Source: Ureibacillus thermophilus
GTDB taxonomy: Bacteria; Bacillota; Bacilli; Bacillales_A; Planococcaceae
Assembly: GCF_042657185.1 (NCBI RefSeq)
Contig: NZ_JBHSNN010000014.1
DNA: 64,000 bases
Direction: 5' to 3' (one strand)
This document shows positions 8,030 to 17,269 of this stretch, piece after piece. The stretch's first letter is position 1, and each line of letters opens with the position of its first letter. The notes under the pieces are model-generated. The model worked only from the letters and a program-made list of their open reading frames with translations. It did not search any database and was not told the origin of the DNA. Position numbers and translations under genes: made by a program.

Positions 8030-9415
8030 ATGAAACTTCAGGCGCATGATGTTGAAATGATGATTCGTGAGCAAAAAGATTTTTTTTATACCGGTCAGAC
8101 GAAAGAGATTGAATTTCGAAAAAAGCAATTGAAAAAGTTGAGAAGTGCCATCATAAAGCATGAAAAAGAAATATTAAAAGCATTAAATTTGGATTTAAGA
8201 AAAAGTGAATTTGAAGCATATTCCAATGAAGTGGGGTTTGTGTTAAACAGCATTCAATATATGCTCAAATTCATCGATGAATGGGCAAAACCTTTAGAAG
8301 TAAAAACGCCCCTCCATTTTCAGCCGGCCAAAAGCTTCATCGTCCGAGAACCATATGGTGTCGTATTAATCATCGGACCATTTAACTATCCGTTTCAATT
8401 GGTGATGGAGCCGCTGATTGGGGCAATTATTGGCGGAAATACGGCCATCGTAAAACCTTCCGAATCTTCCATCCATACAACGCAAATAATTAAAAAAATC
8501 ATCGAAGAAACCTTTGAACCGCAATATGTGAGAGTGGTGGAGGGAGAAAAAGAAGAAGTAAATGTCTTAATCCACGCACCTTTTGACTACATCTTCTTTA
8601 CAGGTAGTGTGTCCGTTGGAAAGATTGTCATGCGCGCTGCTAGCGAGAGACTTACACCAATCACCCTGGAGCTGGGTGGAAAAAGCCCTGCGATTGTGGA
8701 GAAAAGCGCAAATCTTGAAGTTGCTGCAAAAAGAATTATTTGGGGAAAATTTAATAATGTTGGACAAACTTGTGTAGCACCGGATTATATATTAGTTCAC
8801 TCCTCCGTTTATGACCGTTTTATGAAAAAATTAAAGAAAACAATAGTGGAATTTTATGGAAAAAACCCGCAAACGAGCAAAGATTATGGACGAATTATCA
8901 ATGAGCGGCATTTTGATCGCTTGGCAAAACTATTGCAAGCGGAAAAAGAGAAAATCGTTTTCGGTGGAAGAGCCGATCGAAAAGATTTATATATTGAACC
9001 GACGATTTTTGAAGTGGGTTGGGATAGCCCGCTGATGGAAGATGAAATCTTTGGGCCGTTGCTGCCGGTCATTCAATATGAAAATCTTAATGCAACCTTT
9101 GAAGAAATCCGAAAATTGCCAAAACCTTTAGCCGCTTACTTCTTTTCTGAAAATGAAAAACAAATAGAATCGTTTTTGCAGGAATTATCTTTTGGCGGCG
9201 GCTGCATCAATGATACAGTGACGCATGTAGCTAATCATTATTTGCCTTTTGGCGGGGTTGGTCCTTCTGGAGTGAACAGCTATCATGGAAAAGCAAGTTT
9301 CGAAACCTTTACCCATGCCAAATCCATCATGAAGCGTTCTTCAAAATTTGCGAATAATTTATTATATCCTCCTTATAAACAAAAGGTAAAATTGGTTCGG
9401 AAAGTGTTGAAATAA
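8030..9415 (+). CDS. Aldehyde dehydrogenase, class 3 type (YwdH-like)
   Basis: This 461-residue NAD(P)-dependent aldehyde dehydrogenase is of the short, membrane-associated class 3 type. The cofactor region IIGPFNYPFQL is at about 115-123. The general base is Glu214 in LELGGKSP and the catalytic cysteine is Cys248 in GQTCVAPDY. The C-terminal NSYHGKASFETFTHAKSI is typical of fatty-aldehyde-type enzymes. The ATG follows GGAGGGG. The gene stands alone: a divergent small gene is upstream and a 217-bp gap is downstream. Its role is probably oxidation of medium- or long-chain aldehydes; the substrate is inferred from the subfamily. Confidence 0.9.
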   Translation: MKLQAHDVEMMIREQKDFFYTGQTKEIEFRKKQLKKLRSAIIKHEKEILKALNLDLRKSEFEAYSNEVGFVLNSIQYMLKFIDEWAKPLEVKTPLHFQPAKSFIVREPYGVVLIIGPFNYPFQLVMEPLIGAIIGGNTAIVKPSESSIHTTQIIKKIIEETFEPQYVRVVEGEKEEVNVLIHAPFDYIFFTGSVSVGKIVMRAASERLTPITLELGGKSPAIVEKSANLEVAAKRIIWGKFNNVGQTCVAPDYILVHSSVYDRFMKKLKKTIVEFYGKNPQTSKDYGRIINERHFDRLAKLLQAEKEKIVFGGRADRKDLYIEPTIFEVGWDSPLMEDEIFGPLLPVIQYENLNATFEEIRKLPKPLAAYFFSENEKQIESFLQELSFGGGCINDTVTHVANHYLPFGGVGPSGVNSYHGKASFETFTHAKSIMKRSSKFANNLLYPPYKQKVKLVRKVLK

Positions 9416-9511
9416 GTAAAAATGAGAAAAATATATAAAAAAATCTAAACGATTGCATCAATCAAACAATTGGGCAATGTGAAAAAATTTGTATTTTCTA
9501 CAAATTCCTCT

Positions 9512-9541
9512 TTGTCGAATATTATCAATTTTTGTTATGAT
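9512..9541 (+). promoter_or_regulatory. Possible sigma-A promoter of murE
   Basis: TTGTCG and TATGAT are separated by 18 bp, about 85 bases before the murE ribosome site. This is the best -35/-10 pair in the gap. Confidence 0.45.
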
Positions 9542-9632
9542 TGTTATCATTAAGAGAAATAAATCGAATGAAAATCGTTAAAATAAAAAGTTTTCATCGA
9601 AACTTACCATTGCATAATACGGAGGAAGAAAG

Positions 9633-11108
9633 ATGATTACAGAAGAAATATTAAGTGTCATTCCATTTAAACAGGTGATTGGCCAATTGCCGAACACCAT
9701 TAAAGATATTTCGGATGACTCTAGAAGTGTACAACCAAAAAGCATGTTTGTATGCATTAAAGGTTATACAGTCGATGGACATGATTTTGCCCAAGATGCG
9801 GTCAATCAAGGGGCAACGGTAGTGGTCGCAGAAAGACCGTTGCAGCTTGAAGGAAATGTGGCTCAGGTTATTGTGCCGGATACCAATCGTACATTAGGGC
9901 TTATAGCTGCCAAATTTTTTGATTATCCATCAAAAGATTTGACGATGGTGGGCGTTACTGGAACAAACGGAAAAACGAGCGTGTCGAATATCATCCATCA
10001 AATGTTCGTAGGATTAGGGGAAAAATCGGCTTTATCAGGTACTATTGGCTTTAATTTAAATGGCGTGCTTTATGAAACGGAAAATACGACAAGCGATGCA
10101 TTAAGCACCCAACAAATGATTTTCCGGGCGAAAATGGAAGGATGCCATTCTATGGTCATGGAAGTTTCATCTCATGGCTTATCTTTAGGAAGACTTTCTG
10201 GGGTTGATTTCGACGTTGCGGTCTTTACAAATTTAACCCATGACCATCTAGATTTCCACGGAACAATAGAAGAATATGGATACGCAAAAGGTTTATTATT
10301 TTCCCAATTAGGCCAAGATTTGACGAAAAATAAAGCGGCTGTATTGAATGCGGATGATCCTTGGTCCAAAAAATATGAAAGCATGACTCCTTATCCCGTT
10401 TGGACATATGGTTTGAAAAACGATGCCCATTTCCGGGCAGAAAATTGCCAGTTCAAGGAAGATTTCACTTCTTTTGATATGATAACGCCCGAAGGAACAT
10501 TTCCGGTGACGATGCAGCTTTTAGGAGAATTTAACGTATATAATGTTTTAGCGGCTGTGGCGGTTTTATATTCACGGGGCTATCCAATCGATGCAATTGT
10601 AGAGCAGGTTGAAGATTTAATGCCAATTCGCGGGCGCATGCAAAAAATTAAAACGGACTTGCCTTTACATATTTTCATCGATTATGCTCACACGCCAGAC
10701 GCTATTGAAAAAGCCATTGATGCGGCCATGCCGTATAAAAAGCCTGGAAATAAATTAATTTTCCTTGTCGGAACTGGCGGCAATCGCGATAAGTCAAAAC
10801 GGCCTGCCATGGCAGAAAAAGCGTCAAGAGCTGATTATGTTGTATTAACAACTGACGACCCTCGCTTTGAAGATTACGATAGCATAACAGGGGATTTAGC
10901 AAAAGGGATGCTTCATGAACATTATGCCTGCATCGGCGACCGGGCGGAAGCCGTTCGCCATGCCGTATCTGTTGCTGAGCCAGGCGATGTCATTATCTTT
11001 GCAGGAAAAGGTCATGAAGACTATCAAATCATCGGCAATAAAAAATATCCGCACAGTGATGCCGAAATTGCCATCGAAGCGGCAAAGTTAAAATTTGTAA
11101 AAGGATGA
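9633..11108 (+). CDS. murE: UDP-MurNAc-tripeptide synthetase MurE
   Basis: This 491-residue MurE ligase adds the third residue (meso-diaminopimelate or L-lysine) to UDP-MurNAc-L-Ala-D-Glu in the cytoplasm. The ATP loop TGTNGKT is at 109-115, the central domain has EVSSHGLSLGR and NLTHDHLDFHG, and the C-terminal domain has IDYAHTPDA. The substrate-selecting motif reads DDPR (408-411). DAP enzymes usually have DNPR and lysine enzymes lack the arginine, so specificity is uncertain, with DAP somewhat favoured. The gene stands outside any division/cell-wall cluster, next to prfC. A second, vegetative murE elsewhere in the genome is likely but not visible here. Confidence 0.93.
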   Translation: MITEEILSVIPFKQVIGQLPNTIKDISDDSRSVQPKSMFVCIKGYTVDGHDFAQDAVNQGATVVVAERPLQLEGNVAQVIVPDTNRTLGLIAAKFFDYPSKDLTMVGVTGTNGKTSVSNIIHQMFVGLGEKSALSGTIGFNLNGVLYETENTTSDALSTQQMIFRAKMEGCHSMVMEVSSHGLSLGRLSGVDFDVAVFTNLTHDHLDFHGTIEEYGYAKGLLFSQLGQDLTKNKAAVLNADDPWSKKYESMTPYPVWTYGLKNDAHFRAENCQFKEDFTSFDMITPEGTFPVTMQLLGEFNVYNVLAAVAVLYSRGYPIDAIVEQVEDLMPIRGRMQKIKTDLPLHIFIDYAHTPDAIEKAIDAAMPYKKPGNKLIFLVGTGGNRDKSKRPAMAEKASRADYVVLTTDDPRFEDYDSITGDLAKGMLHEHYACIGDRAEAVRHAVSVAEPGDVIIFAGKGHEDYQIIGNKKYPHSDAEIAIEAAKLKFVKG

Positions 11109-11121
11109 AGATTTGCGGGAG

Positions 11122-11155
11122 AGCCGTCTCAAAACAAAGGGAGACGGCTAAAATT
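11122..11155 (+). terminator. Hairpin after murE
   Basis: A perfect 9-bp stem (AGCCGTCTC / GAGACGGCT) lies 13 bases after the stop. The T-tract behind it is poor, so it may be a weak terminator or an mRNA-stabilising hairpin. Confidence 0.5.
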
Positions 11156-11215
11156 ATGGTATTAACATTGTACGATGAATGAATAAAAGAATATAAATAA
11201 TGAATCGAAAAATGG

Positions 11216-11243
11216 TTGTCGAATGATGGATGATTCTTATATT
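11216..11243 (+). promoter_or_regulatory. Possible sigma-A promoter of prfC
   Basis: TTGTCG and TATATT are spaced by 16 bp, ending about 36 bases before the prfC start. The match is modest. Confidence 0.4.
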
Positions 11244-11279
11244 ATTGTTTACGTATGAAAAAAGGAGACGTAGAACAAA

Positions 11280-12857
11280 ATGGATTCAAAATTAAAACAA
11301 GAAATTTTATCTCGCCGCACATTTGCAATTATCTCCCACCCGGATGCGGGGAAAACAACTTTGACGGAAAAGCTTTTGCTATTTGGTGGAGCCATTCGTG
11401 CTGCCGGAACAGTCAAAGGAAAAAAGACAGGAAAATTTGCAACAAGTGACTGGATGGAGATTGAAAAACAACGGGGAATTTCCGTTACATCTTCAGTATT
11501 GCAATTTGATTATGATGGGTATCGGGTGAATATTTTGGATACGCCAGGCCACCAAGACTTCTCTGAGGACACATACCGCACACTGATGGCGGTGGATAGT
11601 GCCGTCATGGTGATTGACGCGGCAAAGGGGATTGAATCCCAAACAATCAAATTATTTAAAGTTTGCCGCATGCGAGGGATTCCTATTTTTACGTTCATTA
11701 ATAAATTGGACCGCCAAGGGAAAGAACCCCTTGAATTAATTGAAGAAATTGAAGAAGTGCTTGAAATCAAAGCCTATCCAATGAACTGGCCGATTGGGAT
11801 GGGGAAAGAATTTTACGGCATTTATGATCGCTTCCATGAACGGGTAGAGCAGTTCCGAGTAGAAGACAACGACCGTTTTTTACCGTTGGACGAAAATGGC
11901 GAACTCGCGGTGGAACATCCGATGAAAGAAACTTCTTTTTACCAACAGGCAATGGATGATATTCAACTTTTAAATGAAGCGGGAAATGAATTTTCAGAAG
12001 AAGACATACGCCGCGGAGAATTGACGCCGGTATTTTTTGGTTCTGCTTTAACTAACTTTGGCGTACAAACTTTTTTAGAAACGTATTTGCAATTTGCTCC
12101 TGCTCCACAGCCGCGTTTAACAGAAGATGAACAGCTAATCGATCCATTGGAGCATGAGGAACTTTCTGGATTCATTTTTAAAATCCAAGCGAATATGAAT
12201 CCAGCCCATCGCGACCGAATTGCCTTTGTGCGCATCGTTTCCGGCAAATTTGAACGGGGAATGAATGTGACTTTAGCCCGTACAGGCAAAAATTTTAAAG
12301 TAACCCAATCTACGCAATTTTTAGCGGAAACTCGCGAAACAGTAGATGAAGCAGTTGCAGGAGACATCATTGGCCTTTATGATACAGGAACGTATCAAAT
12401 TGGCGATACGATTGTCGGCGGAAAGAAATTATTCCAATTTGAAAAACTGCCGCAATTTACGCCGGAACTTTTTGTGAAAGTCACTCCGAAAAATGTAATG
12501 AAATCGAAACAATTCCATAAAGGGATTTTGCAGCTTGTGCAAGAAGGAGCCATCCAATATTATAAAACCCTCCATACAGAGGAGATTATTCTTGGTGCGG
12601 TTGGCCAGCTGCAATTTGAAGTGTTCGAGCACCGGATGAAACATGAATATAATGTAGAAGTCGTGATGCAGCCAATCGGTTCTAAGATTGCTCGCTGGAT
12701 CAAAAATGAAGAAGATGTCAAAGATTCAATGAATTCATCCCGTTCAATGCTTGTAAAAGATCGTTTCGATAATCTGGTCTTTTTATTTGAAAATGAATTT
12801 GCATTGCGTTGGTTCTCTGAAAAGAATGAGCACATTCAATTATATAGTTTGTTGTAA
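11280..12857 (+). CDS. prfC: Peptide chain release factor 3 (RF3)
   Basis: This 525-residue translational GTPase removes RF1/RF2 from the ribosome after peptide release. The P-loop is in SHPDAGKTTLTEK, switch II in ILDTPGHQDFSEDTYR, and the guanine-specificity motif is FINKLDRQGKEP. RF3-specific features are KGKKTGKFATSDWMEIEKQRGISV and a C-terminal domain with QLQFEVFEHRMKHEYNVEV. Length is normal. RF3 is missing from many bacilli, including B. subtilis, so its presence is informative about lineage. It is followed by a compact hairpin terminator. Confidence 0.96.
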   Translation: MDSKLKQEILSRRTFAIISHPDAGKTTLTEKLLLFGGAIRAAGTVKGKKTGKFATSDWMEIEKQRGISVTSSVLQFDYDGYRVNILDTPGHQDFSEDTYRTLMAVDSAVMVIDAAKGIESQTIKLFKVCRMRGIPIFTFINKLDRQGKEPLELIEEIEEVLEIKAYPMNWPIGMGKEFYGIYDRFHERVEQFRVEDNDRFLPLDENGELAVEHPMKETSFYQQAMDDIQLLNEAGNEFSEEDIRRGELTPVFFGSALTNFGVQTFLETYLQFAPAPQPRLTEDEQLIDPLEHEELSGFIFKIQANMNPAHRDRIAFVRIVSGKFERGMNVTLARTGKNFKVTQSTQFLAETRETVDEAVAGDIIGLYDTGTYQIGDTIVGGKKLFQFEKLPQFTPELFVKVTPKNVMKSKQFHKGILQLVQEGAIQYYKTLHTEEIILGAVGQLQFEVFEHRMKHEYNVEVVMQPIGSKIARWIKNEEDVKDSMNSSRSMLVKDRFDNLVFLFENEFALRWFSEKNEHIQLYSLL

Positions 12858-12864
12858 TCGTTTT

Positions 12865-12897
12865 GGGGGCTGTCCACTTTTCAGACGCCCCCTTTTC
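12865..12897 (+). terminator. prfC terminator; fused-ends remnant of the 185-bp element
   Basis: The hairpin GGGGGC(T)GTC ... GACGCCCCC is followed by TTTTCTTT. Its left half (GGGCTGTCC) matches one end of the 185-bp element and its right half (ACTTTTCAGACGCCCCC) matches the other end. It therefore looks like an internally deleted copy now acting as a terminator. Confidence 0.75.
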
Positions 12898-13054
12898 TTT
12901 TATCATTCCATAGCAGAATTCCGTTAAAGTGTAAATATTCCAGTAAAGGGTATAGAATTAGCAAAAAGTAGGAACCTATTGCTCGACAAAAGGAAAATAT
13001 GCACTTTATCAAGAATAAATAATTATTAGGAAATTGGGGATGGAGGAAAGATTT

Positions 13055-14140
13055 ATGGCAGTACATTTTTTCACAGGTTTTCCCGGGTTTATTACAAGAC
13101 AGTTAATTCGTGAAATGTTTGAAAAAAATGTGGCGGACTTTGTATATGTGCTTGTATTGAAAACAGAAAGAATGAAAGCCGAATTGGTGAAGGATAAGAT
13201 ATTAACAGCATTTCCTGATAAAAATATTGAAATCATTGAAGGAGATATTACGCTTCCAAATTTAAATCTTGAGGAAGATACGATAAAAAAATTAAAAAAT
13301 GAAATCGACTATTTTTGGCATTTAGCAGCAATTTATGATTTAGCCGTACCGCGGGATATAGCATGGACGATCAACGTGCATGGCACTTCCCATGTCAATG
13401 AGTTTGTGAAAACTTTGCCACATTTAAGGCGTTATATGTATTTCAGCACGGCTTATGTGGCAGGCAGAAGAGAAGGAGTGCTTCTTGAAGAGGAATTAAT
13501 TCGGCCGGAATCTTTCAAAAACTATTACGAAGAAACTAAATTTGAGGCGGAACTTTTAGTAAGGAATTTAATCAATGAAGTGCCGTTAACGATTATTCGT
13601 CCCGGAATTGTGATTGGGGACTCGAAGACGGGGGAGACGAATAAATTTGACGGCCCATACTTCTTTTTAAATTTAATCGACCGCTTAAGTTTCCTTCCTT
13701 TAATTCCGTACATTGGAAAGTCTGATGCGCGGATTAACGTCGTGCCCATCGATTATATAAGAGAAGCGGTCATCTATCTTTGCCATGATGAGGAGGCAAT
13801 CGGCAAGACCGTCCATTTAACCGATCCAAATCCTCATCCAGTTCAAGAAGTGTATCGGACCATGGTAAAAGAAATGACAGGGAAATTCCCGAAAAGCAGA
13901 ATCCCTCTTTCTCTTGCAAAAGCCGCATTGGAATTGAAGAGTGTTCGAACAATGCTCGGGGTTGAAAAGGAAACGATTGATTACTTAACATGGAATGCAA
14001 TTTTTGATTGCTCGATTGCCAAAGCACTTTTATCAAAAGCGAATATCACTTGCCCAGATTTTATAAAAACGATACCAACAATGGTTCGATTTTATAAAGA
14101 AAATAAACATAACGAACAATACCATATTCCAATCAAATAG
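13055..14140 (+). CDS. SDR-family NAD(P)-binding reductase, thioester-reductase-like
   Basis: This 361-residue extended short-chain dehydrogenase resembles the reductase domain of fatty acyl-CoA/thioester reductases. The N-terminal nucleotide loop is FFTGFPGFITRQLI, the active-site region has STAYVAGRREG, and the YxxxK pair is in NYYEETKFEAE. A GIVIGDSKTGETNKFDGPYF segment is typical of this subfamily. I chose the internal ATG with GGAGGA upstream over an ATG seven codons earlier. The substrate is unknown. The class 3 aldehyde dehydrogenase 4 kb upstream could share a lipid-aldehyde theme, but they are not an operon. Confidence 0.78.
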   Translation: MAVHFFTGFPGFITRQLIREMFEKNVADFVYVLVLKTERMKAELVKDKILTAFPDKNIEIIEGDITLPNLNLEEDTIKKLKNEIDYFWHLAAIYDLAVPRDIAWTINVHGTSHVNEFVKTLPHLRRYMYFSTAYVAGRREGVLLEEELIRPESFKNYYEETKFEAELLVRNLINEVPLTIIRPGIVIGDSKTGETNKFDGPYFFLNLIDRLSFLPLIPYIGKSDARINVVPIDYIREAVIYLCHDEEAIGKTVHLTDPNPHPVQEVYRTMVKEMTGKFPKSRIPLSLAKAALELKSVRTMLGVEKETIDYLTWNAIFDCSIAKALLSKANITCPDFIKTIPTMVRFYKENKHNEQYHIPIK

Positions 14141-14150
14141 AGGAAATCTG

Positions 14151-14179
14151 TTGCAAAACAAATATGCTACTGCTATACT
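14151..14179 (+). promoter_or_regulatory. Sigma-A promoter of the riboswitch-terC unit
   Basis: TTGCAA and TATACT are spaced by 17 bp, placing transcription start about 25 bases before the riboswitch core. Confidence 0.75.
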
Positions 14180-14204
14180 TAGTTTACGGAAAATTTCATA
14201 ACCA

Positions 14205-14323
14205 TTGACATTGTCAAAGGGGAGTAGCTATAAGTATTTAGCTCGTCTAAATACTTACTTCATATTCGTCATTACATGGCATTTGCCATCGGATATGAAA
14301 GCAAATTCGACTATTTGCTTAGC
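14205..14323 (+). promoter_or_regulatory. yybP-ykoY manganese riboswitch
   Basis: The conserved AAAGGGGAGTAGCT core lies at about 14216-14229. It is followed by paired arms, for example TTCATATTCG (from about 14259) with CGGATATGAA, enclosing ATGGCATTTGCCAT. This is the yybP-ykoY class, which senses Mn2+ and turns on manganese exporters. It lies directly before a terminator hairpin and a TerC-family gene, its usual target. Mn2+ binding should favour antitermination and terC expression; that direction is established for the class, not shown here. Confidence 0.88.
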
Positions 14324-14358
14324 AAGACCTTTGCCTATTAAGGGCAAAGGTCTTTTCT
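14324..14358 (+). terminator. Riboswitch expression-platform terminator
   Basis: A perfect 12-bp stem (AAGACCTTTGCC / GGCAAAGGTCTT) is followed by TTCTTTT. It lies between the aptamer and the terC start. Confidence 0.88.
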
Positions 14359-14436
14359 TTTGCTAAAAAATGGCCATTTCCTTTGATTGTAAAAAAGATT
14401 CCGGTTGGGCATACAAACATTAAGGAGGAGTTATTT

Positions 14437-15207
14437 GTGGAAGCAATTCTTTTAGAATATTTGTGGGTCTTAGTCGTTCTCGTTGTGTTGGAAGGATTAT
14501 TGGCCGCAGATAACGCAGTTGTAATGGCGGTAATGGTTAAACATTTGCCGGTCGACCAGCAGAAAAAAGCTCTGTTTTACGGGTTGTTAGGGGCGTTAGT
14601 ATTCCGCTTTACGGCGTTGTTTTTAATTACAATATTAGTAAATTATTGGGAAATTCAAGCAATCGGTGCAGCCTATTTATTGTTTATTGCTGCAAAAAAC
14701 ATTTACGAAAAGAAATTTAAAAAAGAAGAAGAGAAAGAAGATATTGAGGAGCACACTCAAAAAGGAAAAGGTTTGTTGGCAACGGTATTAAAAGTCGAGT
14801 TGGCGGATATCGCTTTCGCAGTGGATTCCATGCTTGCCGCTGTCGCAATTGCCGTCACATTGCCGGAAATTGGCGATTTCCATATAGGGGGCATCAATGC
14901 AGGACAATTTGCCGTGATGTTTTTCGGCGGAATTATCGGGATGATCTTAATGCGATTTGCAGCCCAAGCCTTTGTAAAATTGCTTAATCATTATCCTGAA
15001 CTTGAAACGGCTGCCTTTTTAATTGTTGGATGGGTTGGCATCAAATTAGGGGTATTAACATTATCCCATGAACGAGTTGGCATCTTGCCTCATGATTTCC
15101 CACATTCAACGCCTTGGGAATTGACATTCTGGATTGTATTAGTGGCGATTGCCCTTGGTGGATGGTTTATTAGCGTAGCAAAGAAAAAAAAGGAACAAGC
15201 GAAATAG
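14437..15207 (+). CDS. TerC family membrane protein, probable Mn2+ exporter (YkoY-like)
   Basis: This 256-residue polytopic membrane protein is of the TerC family, with about seven helices. The conserved acidic membrane motif EGLLAADNAVVMAVMV is near the start and a second one, ELADIAFAVDSMLAAVAI, is in the middle. A charged cytosolic loop (KKFKKEEEKEDIEEHTQKG) separates the halves. The start is GTG behind AAGGAGGAG; upstream codons in frame have no site. Control by the yybP-ykoY riboswitch strongly suggests a manganese efflux role, possibly also metallating exported proteins as reported for YkoY/YceF. Confidence 0.9.
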   Translation: MEAILLEYLWVLVVLVVLEGLLAADNAVVMAVMVKHLPVDQQKKALFYGLLGALVFRFTALFLITILVNYWEIQAIGAAYLLFIAAKNIYEKKFKKEEEKEDIEEHTQKGKGLLATVLKVELADIAFAVDSMLAAVAIAVTLPEIGDFHIGGINAGQFAVMFFGGIIGMILMRFAAQAFVKLLNHYPELETAAFLIVGWVGIKLGVLTLSHERVGILPHDFPHSTPWELTFWIVLVAIALGGWFISVAKKKKEQAK

Positions 15208-15220
15208 AGTAAATGAGTCA

Positions 15221-15251
15221 AGGAACGGCTGCAAAGGCTGTTCCTCTTTAT
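15221..15251 (+). terminator. Terminator after terC
   Basis: The stem AGGAACGGC / GCTGTTCCT (one G-U pair) has a seven-base loop, followed by CTTTATTTT. Confidence 0.75.
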
Positions 15252-15315
15252 TTTCCATAAGATTTTTCTTATACTAATAAAAAACCTATTTGGAAATAAA
15301 AAGAGGACGAAGATT

Positions 15316-16665
15316 ATGCTGCACAAGTTCATTAAGGAAAAGCAAATAACACCGTTTCAACTGCTTGTTGCATTTTATTTTCTTGCAATATTTATATCTT
15401 TTTTATTGTTGCGGATTCCGGGAGTGTATAAAGAAGGACAAGAAGTATCGGTCCTCGACTCTCTGTTTACAGCTGTCAGTGCGGTCAGTGTGACGGGGCT
15501 TACAGTGTTTGATCTTTCGGAAACTTTATCGGATTTTGGGGTAATGATTTTAATGATTATTCTCCAATTAGGTGCTATTGGCGTAATGTCCATTGGCACT
15601 TTTATTTGGTTGCTTATTGGCAAAAAAATTGGACTAAGAGAAAGACAATTGATCATGATTGACTTTAATCAAAATCAACTTTCTGGAGTTGTAAGGCTTC
15701 TGAAAGAAATCATCAAAATCTTGTTTGTGATCGAAGCGATTGGCGCCTTCATATTAAGCGTCCATTTTATGAGATATTTTGATTCGTGGTCAGAGGCCTT
15801 TAAACACGGCTTGTTTGCTGCCATTTCCGCTACGACGAACAGCGGATTTGATATAACTGGACATAGTTTTCAGCCATTCTACTACGATTATTTTGTCCAA
15901 TTCATTTCGATGATTTTAATTGTCCTTGGTGCGATTGGGTTTCCAGTGCTTGTAGAAATAAAGCATTACTTATGGATGAAAAATCCGGCTTTTCGTTTTA
16001 GTTTATTTACGAAAATCACAACCGTTACTTATGGCGTGTTGTTTCTTGTAGGAACATTAGTCATCTTATTAATTGAGTCGTTTAATACTTTAAAAGGTTT
16101 GCCTTGGTATGAAAAAATTTTTGTTTCGATGTTTCATTCGATTTCAACAAGATCAGCCGGTTTAACAACAATTGATGTGGAAAGGTTTAATGAAGCGACA
16201 AATCTATTCTTAAGTTTTTTAATGTTTGTCGGTTCTTCGCCAAGTTCAGTCGGCGGAGGAATTCGGACAACAACTTTCGCTATAGCCATGCTATTTTTAA
16301 TTAACTTCGCCAATGGAAGAAAAGAAATACAAATATTTGGGCGGGAAATTTCCATGGAAGATATATTGCGCTCCTTTGCTGTCATTATCTTGGCCTCCTT
16401 AATGGTATTAATAGCGACAATGTTGCTCTCCATTACGGAACCGGATGCAACAACTGCTGAAATTATTTTTGAAATTACATCGGCTTTCGGAACTTGTGGA
16501 ATGAGTCTTGGAATTACAGAAAATTTATCGGCGGCAGGAAAAATAGTTGTTATGGCTTTAATGTTTATCGGAAGGGTAGGATTGCTTTCATTCTTATATA
16601 CTTTAGGAGGAAAAGCACAAAAACCAAAGTATCGATATCCAGAGGAACGCATCATTATTGGGTAA
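15316..16665 (+). CDS. Ktr potassium uptake channel subunit (KtrB/KtrD)
   Basis: This 449-residue TrkH/KtrB-type protein is built from four pore-loop repeats, with filter segments SVTGLT, TTNSGFD, STRSAGL and TCGMS each between two membrane helices. It forms the dimeric Na+-dependent K+ channel in the cytoplasmic membrane, gated by a cytosolic RCK ring. The gene is monocistronic here. A KtrA/KtrC-type RCK gene lies separately at 39929-40588 and may be its partner, as in the unlinked ktrC/ktrD pair of B. subtilis. Whether this is KtrB or KtrD cannot be settled from sequence alone. Confidence 0.92.
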   Translation: MLHKFIKEKQITPFQLLVAFYFLAIFISFLLLRIPGVYKEGQEVSVLDSLFTAVSAVSVTGLTVFDLSETLSDFGVMILMIILQLGAIGVMSIGTFIWLLIGKKIGLRERQLIMIDFNQNQLSGVVRLLKEIIKILFVIEAIGAFILSVHFMRYFDSWSEAFKHGLFAAISATTNSGFDITGHSFQPFYYDYFVQFISMILIVLGAIGFPVLVEIKHYLWMKNPAFRFSLFTKITTVTYGVLFLVGTLVILLIESFNTLKGLPWYEKIFVSMFHSISTRSAGLTTIDVERFNEATNLFLSFLMFVGSSPSSVGGGIRTTTFAIAMLFLINFANGRKEIQIFGREISMEDILRSFAVIILASLMVLIATMLLSITEPDATTAEIIFEITSAFGTCGMSLGITENLSAAGKIVVMALMFIGRVGLLSFLYTLGGKAQKPKYRYPEERIIIG

Positions 16666-17080
16666 AGATGCATTCATTGGAAAAAATAGATTGTGTTTTG
16701 AAATGCAGGTAAAAGGAATTTCAGGATTTTTTTGCAGTTTTATCTGCATCGAAAGACCTTAAATTTGTAAAGTCAATCCATTGTGTGGAAGGGGATGCCT
16801 CTTTTTTTGACAAATGCACCTGTATATGAAGAATCGTTTAATATCGGTTGTAAAAAAATGGATAAAAATGAAAAATTTACAGAAAAGATGAATAATCTTG
16901 TCCTTTATATCATAAGTTGTTACAAAAATACATTAATATAAATAATATTAAGTATAAAAATAGTTAATTTGTATTATTGCGATTTTGGAAATATTTCATC
17001 AATAGGTAATTTTATAATAGAGCAATTTGACTAATTGAAACAAAAAAATACCAAAAAAGATTTAAAATTAATAACATAGA
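16666..17080 (+). other. AT-rich gap with no recognisable gene
   Basis: The stretch between the Ktr gene and the kinase promoter is very AT-rich and has no credible frame with a ribosome site. I see no clear hairpin with a T-tract after the Ktr stop. It may hold upstream control sites for the sporulation-type kinase downstream. Confidence 0.6.
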
Positions 17081-17110
17081 TTGTCTATTTTTAAAAAATT
17101 AGTATATAAT
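17081..17110 (+). promoter_or_regulatory. Probable promoter of the histidine kinase
   Basis: TTGTCT and TATAAT are separated by 18 bp with a TG-less but AT-rich spacer. This leaves a leader of about 150 bases before the kinase start. Confidence 0.55.
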
Positions 17111-17269
17111 GCTTATTTTAAACTCAATTGTTTTATGAAATAATTTTTACGAAAACTAATATTATGAAAATTTTGTAAAGTTTGAATTGAACGAATATAT
17201 TTTAGAAATTAATTAATAGATAGAAAATTTTTTGCAATAATGCTTGTGGGGAAGGATGGGTGTTAGAAT

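Noticed and set aside
9531..9555. Fur-box-like TGTTATGATTGTTATCATTA before murE
   Set aside because: It lacks a convincing 7-1-7 or 19-bp match, and murE is not a usual Fur target. It overlaps the -10 region by chance.
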